Part shown: piece after piece, positions 56,819 through 64,000 of the stretch
How the letters are laid out: each line of letters begins with the position of its first letter
Numbering within the stretch: position 1 is the first letter of the stretch
Made by a program: the position numbers and the translations under genes
Notes under the pieces: generated by a model
What the model was told of the DNA's origin: nothing
What the model saw: the letters and a program-made list of their open reading frames with translations, nothing else
Database searches by the model: none
NCBI RefSeq assembly: GCF_963169125.1
Contig: NC_084801.1
Location: 113,983,061 to 114,047,060 of the forward strand
Source of the DNA: Humulus lupulus
Lineage: Eukaryota; Streptophyta; Magnoliopsida; Rosales; Cannabaceae
Length of the DNA: 64,000 bases
Direction: 5' to 3'

Positions 56819-58560
56819 TGTTGATGCCGTTTTTCGTCAACAATGAAATAAGAGCACGAAAACAATAATTGGTTATGGCCAAGAAAAATATGATAACACA
56901 AATGAGATTTTTTACGTGGTTCAGCAGTTAACTTTGCCTAGTCCACAAGTCTTTGTTATTAAACTTAAGATGATCTCTGAAAATTCTTCAAGAGTCAATT
57001 CTCCAGAGTTTTCTCTCAAGATCACAAAATTTCAGTCATTTACAATGGTGCATGACCTCTCTATTTATAGAGAAGATTTCATAATACTATCCCACATATT
57101 TCGGGAAGTTATTCTGTATATGCAAATAAATTTAATGGCATTAAATGCCCACAATCCTATATGCAAGGAAACGTCCCCTGAAGATCAGGGGGCGTCTAAT
57201 TGAACAATTAATATTCCTTGATTATAGGGGATTTATAGCAATCAATGTAGACCGCGTCTCTTATTGATGATTCACTAAGATATTCAAAGTTATTATCTTA
57301 TATCGCCAATGTTGTTCCCACCCAGGTCTCTTACTGACTTTCGAGCTTATGACATCTCCTGGAGATCACGCTACTCCGAGCTCATACTTATGTCAGGCTC
57401 GGAGCCCCTAATCCGAGGCCATCTGAGAACAGAAGTGCCTTGATATCTGTCTTTCGAGCTTGTAATGGTTTTGAGGCTACCATCTTCGAGGCTGCTCGCT
57501 GCTTGTAGGTCAGGTGCCTAGGTTGTGGGCACGTGTTCCAGGTATTACGAGCCCATTCCTAACGAATCCAGCTTTCGAGATCACAATTCTTAAGGCTCGA
57601 AATCTGGGTGTAACATTTTGCCCCCTCAAAAGTATGTGTTCGAATCCTATGAGAAGGAAACTTTTGAACTACTTTCTTCGGGAACCGCACTGTCACACAC
57701 TTGAGAATGGACATGTGTCAGCTGGGTATTGCTCATCCAAGGTACTCGAGTACCTTGGAAATCCGCGCACGATCGTTTTCCTGCCACCTTTTTGGTGCCA
57801 TCATGTCATCAATCCCTGTCCGTTGGATTTTATAAGGATTCTGGCCAATGGCCCAAATTAATCCTTTTTTGCCATCTATATATAAGACCCCAGTCATCGT
57901 CTTCCTCTTATTTTACACTCATCAGAAGAAGAAAAAAAAGAGACCAGAGGTCATCTCAGAGAGTTTTTTTTTTTTTGCTTGTCCATGTTCTCCCTGCCGA
58001 AGAAACAAAGGACCACCAGTTTGTTCGAGACCGTAAGGTCATACCTGCAGCCTCTCCTTCAATCAACGATTTCTCTGCAATTGCCGTCATTGTGTAAGTA
58101 TCCGATGATCTTTTTATTTTCCTTCATGCCGGTTTCTGTCTGTGTTGTTCTTTTATTTCTGAGAATGCACTAGTTTATTTTCTTAGTTTGTCACGCTAGG
58201 AAACTTTTGACCGACGGGCTTTCACGTTTAGGTCTCCATGCTAGGTTTGAGTCACTGGTCCAAATCTGATTTTGATGTAGAACAAGGTCTCTTTTTTCTG
58301 GGTTTCAAAATTTAAAAGACATATCTTGCACACCAAGATATCGGGTACAAAATCTTGGTTTTAAAGAATGCACGATACCCAAGATTACCATTTCTGAATA
58401 AACGCCACCCTTTTTCCCTGATATTTCAGGATTTTCAAAAAATTTATCCACTCTCCTCCTTTTTCTCGTAGAATACACATTCGGACTCTCAATCGGAGTT
58501 TTAGTATCGAGCTCGTTTCGTTCTCAAGCATTCTCCGAGCTTGTCTGGTCAAGCTCGCAA
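56819..58560 (-). mobile_element. Fragment of a third Tat-type element: 3' LTR plus adjacent 3' region
   Basis: Minus orientation. A 797-bp LTR (56819-57615) is bounded by TGTTGATGCC and GGTGTAACA, inverse of the Tat-A ends. A polypurine tract follows (57616-57631, inverse of GAGGGGGCAAAA), then sequence related to the antisense-gene promoter region of Tat-A. Internal gag-pol and the second LTR are absent. The tandem unit of CACTA-2 continues directly after 58560, so this is a truncated copy or a deletion product. No clear target duplication. Confidence 0.75.
57878..57886 (+). promoter_or_regulatory. TATA box of the antisense gene in the third Tat fragment
   Basis: CTATATATAAGACC, followed by a 5' leader rich in pyrimidine and a donor-like GTAAGT at 58095. 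The leader sequence (gcctctccttcaatcaacga) is close to that in Tat-A, inverse of 17170-17205. Confidence 0.5.
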
Positions 58561-59060
58561 TTTAAGATCTATATTTCAACATTAATTTTCTAAATGACAT
58601 GGTAGGTCGGTTGTAGAACCGACCTATTATGCAACTTAGTAGGCCGGTTGTAGAACCGACCTACCATGCTACTTAGTAGGTCGTTTTATAAACCGACCTA
58701 CCATGCTATTTTTTTGATATGTTTTTTTTTAAATTATACTAATTTTTATTTATTAATTACCTTATATTGTATTATTTTTAAAATATAATATTACATTGTA
58801 ATTTTTTTAAGTTTGATAAATATATGAATAAAAAATTGTTTAAAAAATATATATTGTGTTTAAATTTAATAAAAATGAAAAGAATTTAATAAAATGTATA
58901 TAAATTTAACATTTACAATTCGAATAATAAAAAAAAGCTTAAGAAAATTATATCTCTATTTTCAATATTAATTTTCTAAATGACATGGTAGGTCGGTTGT
59001 ACAACCGACCTCCCATGCTACTTAGTAAGTCAGTTGTACAACCGACCTGTCATGCTATTT
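58561..59060. repeat. Tandem units of CACTA-2, right block
   Basis: Continuation after the Tat fragment. Units start at 58598 and 58983 (385 bp apart), with the same hairpin cluster and AT-rich filler. Confidence 0.82.
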
Positions 59061-61829
59061 ACTTAATTATATATTTTAACATATATAAATTATTTTAATA
59101 ATTGTTTCAAATAAAATTATTTTAATAATAAATATATATAATTTATTTGTGTGTAAAATAAAAGTGTACTTTTATAATTTATTAATATTTACATTAAATT
59201 GTATTTTTAAAAAATATTATTTTACATTAGATATTTTTTATTTTAATAAATAAATGAATAAAAATAAATTTTTATGCTTATTAAAAATGTTGAAAATGTG
59301 TTATGCTTTCTTAAAAAACAAAAAGCGACAAAAATTTCACGTTGTACAACAAACCTTTAAGCGCCAAAATTAAATTTTGGGCTCATATACTTTCACATCT
59401 TCCCTAATACTCTCTGAACCCTAACACCAATCTCCCAAAACCCACACCCAACTACCACACTCTGCTAACTTCTCTCTTTCTCAAATGTGATGATGACGGG
59501 AGAAGTGACTGGTGATGGATTTGGGAGCTAGCAATTGTGGTGACTCTTCATCTTCAGTGAGGACGCGACTTAAAGACAACTCGAATGCCCCATTCAGTAT
59601 TTCTGAATACCTTTTCCACAATATGTAATTATTTTTATTTTTATTTTTCATTCTTTTTGGGATTTTATGAACAATCAACAAATCACATATCCAAATATTT
59701 GTTTTTGAAATGTTTTCGCATATTTGAATACCCTTTCAATTCGGCTATTGAGTTTCAAAAAGCCACATACTGCATATCGGGTTAGTGGGTTATTGAAGTT
59801 CACCATCAAAAACCCTCACATATATATTTATTTCATTCTTTGCTATTTTTTGGATTAGTGGTTATGTGTATATTTCTTTTAATTCTCTATTGTTTCTTTT
59901 TATATTTATATAATCTAAATGTGAATGTTGGTTTCTTGCTTCGGACTTGTATTCGTTTTTAGATTGCTTTTGTTTGATTGAGAATATTATGTGCAATGGG
60001 GAATATGATTTAAAATTTGGTGCTTGATTTTGGTTAGCAGAGTGAATAACACCTCGTTATTTACATTTGATTTGTCAAATAGCTAAGTCAGTAAGTCTCA
60101 CTCATTCTCAATATCATTCCTTAAACAGATTTGCTTTATGGGATTAGATTTTTTTTTTTTTTGCTTTATCCTTTTATACATGTATGTATGGGTGCTATTT
60201 CTTATTTATTCTTGTAATTGACAAGCTTTTTGCTTTGTTTAAACATGTATTTGTAGTTGATTTAGTTTGATTCGTCAATACACTTGAATTGGATCAAATA
60301 GAAGAGTACTATACTATATATATATGTATGTATGCTACAAAAAGAATACATGAAAATCAAACTAGGATTTTTGTTTCACTGTTTCTTTTTTGCCTTTACT
60401 TGTGTGGTTAGATAGTATAAAGTTGCAACTTTGGAAAAGATTATAAATTGAAGCCTTGTTATTATTAGAATTGAGATTTGGGATTGGTACCTATTTTGTT
60501 GGTCATGTTTGATCATTGTTTTTGTATATTGTGGATATTTACATGACACGAGATAATGTCCTTTACATTATCTATACAATTCGACCTTTGTTAAAGACAT
60601 GGGGCTACTCTATTTGAACTCTTGTTGTATATGTTATTGGACAACCATATTACCTTAAATAAACTATGATCTTGGTTTCTTAAATTAATAAAAAAAGTCT
60701 TCTCTATTATGGTGAGGAAGAAGCAAAAATGATGATATACTCAATTTTTACTTGGTACTATTTTGTGTTTGGACCTTTCTTACAAACATAAAGAGGGACA
60801 TTTTTTTAATCCCTTAATCTTAGATCTTATTAGTGTTGTCTTTTTGTATTTCTCATGATTTTTTGTGTTCAAATTTCTTTACAATTGCCTAAAGTGCGTT
60901 GGGTCATACCTATGTCATACTTGGATGTGAAGAACAAATATTGTGGATGTAAGAATATGATGGACATTTGTGGCATTTTGAAATAAATTCAGTTGCACAT
61001 ACCATACAATTGTGTGTGTATATATATATATAATTTAACATGAATGGTCCTTCATTCTAAAACATCCTAGTTAGTAGCCATAATTTTTCATTACAAAACT
61101 ATCCCATTACCAACACAAATATTAATCACAAAGGAGCATATATTGGGAAAGAATACGCCTAAGTCCTTGTCATTGAGGATGCATATATAGCCACTAAATG
61201 CTTGGGTTTAGATCTTTATGAAATTTAAGTGATAATATTACTCTTTTGTGTATTGATCATGAATTCTTCTGACTTCTTAGGTATAGGAGTTGTCAATGGC
61301 ACAACTAAGAATGGTGTTGACATTTGTGGTGTTTATGGGAATGCATGTTGTGGTCATGAAGTGTGTTGCTCTGCTTCTTATGGCTGGAGTTTGGGTATTT
61401 ATTATGGTCATCGATCTTTTAATATAAGTTTTGTATATTTGTACAATGTATTATATATAAAAATTTATATAGATTTGAGTTTTCTATATTTGTATGTATA
61501 TATTACATATTTATATATTGTAAATTTATACAGATCTGAGTTTGATTTTTTACAGATCTAAAGATTGTAAATTTATTGATATATATTGGTTATATTAAGT
61601 GTATTTTTTTATTTGTGACTTTAGTAATTTTGATATTATTTTTATTCTATTTGGTGCTCAATTTTAATAGTGACCATATGACTCATTATTTTGGACGATT
61701 AGTTCAAATTTAGTCATATTTGTAATTAACAATGTTATGGACGTTTTGTATAAAAACATGATTTTTTTGGATAAATATGCATATAATATATATACATATA
61801 TATAAAAATAAAAATAATAGCACCACAAG
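59061..61829. other. Unique interior of CACTA-2, possible captured host sequence
   Basis: No transposase. 59340-59510 looks like a gene promoter and pyrimidine-rich leader. A short plus-strand frame starts at ATG 59515 (MDLGASNCGDSSSSVRTRLK) and ends at 59628. The middle (59640-61200) is T-rich, intron-like. A cysteine-rich segment after an acceptor-like cttcttag (61279) reads VDICGVYGNACCGHEVCCS (61308-61364) within an open frame to 61561. I cannot name either piece. Confidence 0.35.
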
Positions 61830-62100
61830 TCAGTTGTACAACCCACTTGTAATACAATAAACCATAGGTCGGTTATAACCGACCTACCGTGTGTTACACC
61901 TTATGTCGGTTCGATAACTGACCTACCGTGTGTGACACGATAGGTCGGTTATCGAACCGACCTACTATGTGCTACACCATAGGTTGGTTACCGCCAATCG
62001 ACCTACCATGTTTTGACATCGTAAGTCACTTCATGGGAGGTCGGTTCTGAACCGACCTATGAATGTTTATAGGTTGGTTTTTAATCGATCTCCCATGTGT
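61830..62100. repeat. Right subterminal hairpin array of CACTA-2
   Basis: Five or six facing pairs such as TAGGTCGGTTATAACCGACC (61864-61883) with 2-6 bp loops, spaced about 45 bp. Confidence 0.88.
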
Positions 62101-62117
62101 TTTTTTTACTGGTGCCA

Positions 62118-62190
62118 CTAGGCGTGTAGCAGCAAAAGAACCACCGACATCAGTGGTCGGAGTTGTGGAAGATGAAGTAGGATAAGCCAT
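62118..62190 (-). pseudogene. Copia-P gag N-terminus
   Basis: ATG at 62190 (MAYPTSSSTTPTTDVGGSF), running to the CACTA-2 border, where the frame continues at 55124. It lies 15 bp downstream of the primer-binding site on the minus strand. Confidence 0.85.
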
Positions 62191-62205
62191 TGTTGATCGT
62201 CAGTA

Positions 62206-62217
62206 GCTCTGGTACCA
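62206..62217 (-). promoter_or_regulatory. Primer-binding site of Copia-P
   Basis: TGGTACCAGAGC on the minus strand, one base off the usual TGGTATCAGAGC methionine-tRNA site, next to the 5' LTR. Confidence 0.85.
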
Positions 62218-62221
62218 AATA

Positions 62222-62413
62222 AAAATATTGAACTTTGTATCGAATGAAATCTCACTTATTTAAAGATCAAAGAGGTGAGCTGAGTATTATTTATAGACAA
62301 TGTAATACAGGAGATGAGTACAACTAAGTTTTAACAAAAAACCCCATAAATCTCGGGTATACACTAACAACCTCTAAAAAGAATCCTAACGGATTTAACA
62401 AACTCACTCAACA
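62222..62413 (-). repeat. 5' LTR of Copia-P
   Basis: It begins TGTTGAGTGAG at 62413 on the minus strand. The far end is degraded (ATATTTTTA), so the terminal CA is not visible. It pairs with 5803-5994. Confidence 0.87.
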
Positions 62414-62815
62414 GGGGCAAATCCATTGACCAAAATATCTCCATGAACTTATTGACCGAGACTCAAGGTTGATGGAGTAGCACAAGATTTGAGGATTAGA
62501 GGCAGAGTGTGGTGGTCAATGGGTTGGTGGGCAAGAAGCATTCGGTGAAATAAATGGAGTGATTGGGAAAAAAAATTGGCAGAGGAGTGTGCTCTGATGA
62601 GAGTATTGAAGAGGAAGATGGGCTGGCGAGTGGCAAAAGAGAAAAGAAGGTTTGCTTGGAGCAATTGGGCACAACAAGCATATGAAGCTACGATTTTTGT
62701 TCGAATAAAGTCGTTAGTTGAAATTCCAAGCGTCAAGGTCTGAGCATGGATTCTTTTGAGGCTTCAGAGGTTGTTGGTGGAGAAGGTGAGTTCGACAAGA
62801 GTTGCATAGAGTTGA
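62414..62815 (-). pseudogene. PPR gene, N-terminal half
   Basis: The minus strand encodes a typical PPR N-terminus: SLKRIHAQTLTLGIST (62755-62700), FLFNTLIRAHSSANF, SLHLFHRMLLAHQP, TLPLILKSCATPSTLSLGQ, a stop TAA at 62449, then VHGDILVNGFAP up to the Copia-P border. The sequence resumes as DMANSNALITMYAKCG at 5797. Another stop (TGA at about 62765) replaces a codon before SLKRIHAQ. Both could be C-to-T changes. The true start is unclear. Together with 5284-5797 it makes one disrupted gene of the PLS class. Confidence 0.85.
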
Positions 62816-63039
62816 ATGATATTGGGAGGAGAGGCCATAACCATAATCGTTTTCTTTTTTCTTTTTTTTTGCTCAAAACCAATTGAGGCTTTGAGGTTAA
62901 GGTTGCTTCAAGGTCAAGAGAGAGAACTTGGTGAGCGACAAAATGGTTGCATCAAGATTGACTTTGGAAGCTTTTTCAACGAAAACAATGTTGAGGTGAC
63001 TCTACGACCCAGGAAAAAAAATAAAAAACAGATACGACA
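62816..63039. other. Upstream flank of the PPR pseudogene
   Basis: No gene seen. A T-rich tract (62847-62870) is followed by a plus-strand frame without recognisable content. Confidence 0.5.
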
Positions 63040-63320
63040 AAAATTATGGAAAACGACAACAATTTCAAAAAAACAACACTAATTAATCATAACGAAATTA
63101 ATTCCTTAAAATGACAACGTTGAAAAATAGTGACATTAATTCTCAAAAACAATAATGATTGCAAAAGATGACATTGATTTCTTAAAACGATAATTATTGC
63201 AAGAAATGACAAATATTAGAAAAACAACAACGATTCTGAAAACGACAGCAATTGCTAAAACGACATTAATTCTAAAAATGTAAGAAAAATGACATTGATT
63301 TAGGATAACAACAACACATT
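63040..63320. repeat. Degenerate short tandem repeat
   Basis: A loose repeat of about 15-25 bp built on aaaacgacattaattct-like phrases (variants with acaacaat and atgacattgatt), at least ten copies. Unit length varies. Confidence 0.6.
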
Positions 63321-63469
63321 GTAGTTGATATTTAAAAAAAAACATTGTAGATGATATGCATAGCTCCAAAAACATAATTTTGAAGGTGGCTTAAAAAGGA
63401 ATAGCTTCAAACACAAAATATGATTCGACACAAAAGAAGAATCAAAATTGAAATTATGGAAAACCAAAC

Positions 63470-64000
63470 AACAATCCCCTCAGTGGAATTTCATGTTATA
63501 TGCATGATAACTTAGTGAAATATTTTAATATGCCAACATAAGAGAAATTCCGGTTTTAGTAATTACCAAATTAATTAAACCATGTGAATTAATTAAAGTG
63601 CGGAATGGTAATTAACTTTTTAAACAGATTGCAGTTCTGTCGGGACCGAATCTGAACTTTTCACGACAGAAACTGAACACAATAAAAAGACAGTGCAAAA
63701 CAATAAAGAACACAACAAATTTTTACAAGGTTCAGAAACCCTTTCGGATAACCTACTCCTTGGGGCCACGCCCAGAGAATAAAACCAATTAATAAAGAAT
63801 CACAAGTACAAAATATTGACTTAAACAAAACAAGACTCCCTCTTGAGATTTGCCACAACTTTGTTGTACTTCTCTTCACTAATCTGATCTTGATTGAAAT
63901 GCTCAACCACTTGAACTCCCTTCAATGGTCAGCGAGCGCTTGCATCCTCCCGACACAAGGCTTGTAAAAATCCTCTACCGAAGACTTACAAAAGTTGTGT
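63470..64000 (-). repeat. Possible LTR of another retrotransposon, cut by the window end
   Basis: The composition resembles the R-U5 part of copia LTRs read on the minus strand (a 'ggttcagaaaccctttcgg' block at 63731-63749 with an aattaataaagaatcac segment). No second copy, primer site or target duplication is visible here, so this is tentative. Confidence 0.3.

Larger units (their letters stand above)
55125..62114. mobile_element. CACTA-2: CACTA-like DNA transposon in Copia-P gag
   Basis: A 6,990-bp insertion starting CACTTCTAC and ending, on the other strand, CACCAGTAAAA. The 3-bp flanks are tca (55122-55124) and cca (62115-62117), one mismatch. Removing it restores the Copia-P gag frame. 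Both ends carry dense subterminal GGTCGGTT/AACCGACC repeats. No transposase was found, so it is probably non-autonomous. It carries a Tat fragment at 56819-58560. The superfamily rests on CAC termini, 3-bp duplication and subterminal repeats, and the termini themselves are not good inverted repeats. Confidence 0.65.
5803..62413 (-). mobile_element. Copia-P: Ty1/copia element that split the PPR gene, itself split by later insertions
   Basis: Two 192-bp LTRs in the same orientation (5803-5994, 62222-62413) bracket a minus-strand copia gag-pol. With the insertions removed (6116-51251 plus one target duplication, and 55125-62114) the element is about 4.5 kb, a normal length for a short-LTR copia of Ale type (lineage is inference). 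GGGG flanks both outer borders (5794-5797 and 62414-62417) and is the likely target duplication. Both flanks are PPR coding sequence in register. The LTRs differ at roughly one base in nine by eye, the highest divergence of the nested series. Confidence 0.9.

Noticed and set aside
55160..59060. Regularly spaced repeats resembling a CRISPR array
   Set aside because: Eukaryotic context, imperfect units, AT-rich filler repeated along with the motif, no cas genes. These are transposon subterminal and tandem repeats.
1..64000. Endogenous pararetrovirus (caulimovirid) sequence
   Set aside because: Every RT found is accompanied by integrase and LTRs. No movement-protein or caulimovirid-type order was seen.

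Overview
This window is a plant nuclear intergenic/genic region made almost entirely of nested transposable elements. A eudicot is the best guess. The evidence is Ty1/copia, Ty3/gypsy (Tat, Athila and Tekay-type chromovirus) and CACTA elements, tRNA-type primer sites, GT-AG introns and a plant pentatricopeptide-repeat (PPR) gene. I cannot name the species. No rRNA or tRNA gene, CRISPR array or prokaryotic operon is visible.

Layout. 1-654 is the end of a CACTA transposon inserted in the reverse transcriptase of a minus-strand copia relic (Copia-L; pol 655-2100, 5' LTR 3931-4402). 4418-4544 is a possible orphan exon. 5284-5797 and 62414-62815 are the two halves of one minus-strand PPR gene. Everything between is foreign. 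A minus-strand copia (Copia-P, LTRs 5803-5994 and 62222-62413) split the PPR gene. Copia-P was then split twice. Tat-A (6116-51251, target duplication ATAAC) lies in its RNase H. A 7-kb CACTA-like element (CACTA-2, 55125-62114) lies in its gag.

Tat-A was hit twice. A minus-strand chromovirus, Tekay-C (17513-27011, duplication CTCCT), sits in its 3' noncoding part. A second Tat element, Tat-B (27661-51012, duplication AGGTC), sits in its 3' LTR. Tat-B carries Athila-D (34148-45873, duplication CCTGT) in its integrase. CACTA-2 also carries a piece of a third Tat-type element (56819-58560). The deepest nesting is PPR gene > Copia-P > Tat-A > Tat-B > Athila-D, and LTR divergence judged by eye falls in that order.

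Most coding regions are broken by stops and frameshifts. The best preserved are the Athila-D gag-pol frame, with two stop codons, and its intact second ORF. Both Tat elements carry an antisense gene between pol and the 3' LTR, with its own TATA-like box, canonical introns, a conserved central domain and a coiled-coil tail. A second unexpected feature is a GC-rich module built of paired GGGCCGCGGCAT motifs. It occurs in both Athila LTRs, in the Athila spacer and in both Tekay LTRs, although these are different gypsy lineages. A third is the array of GGTCGGTT/AACCGACC hairpins that fills CACTA-2.

63040-64000 holds a degenerate short repeat and a possible further LTR.
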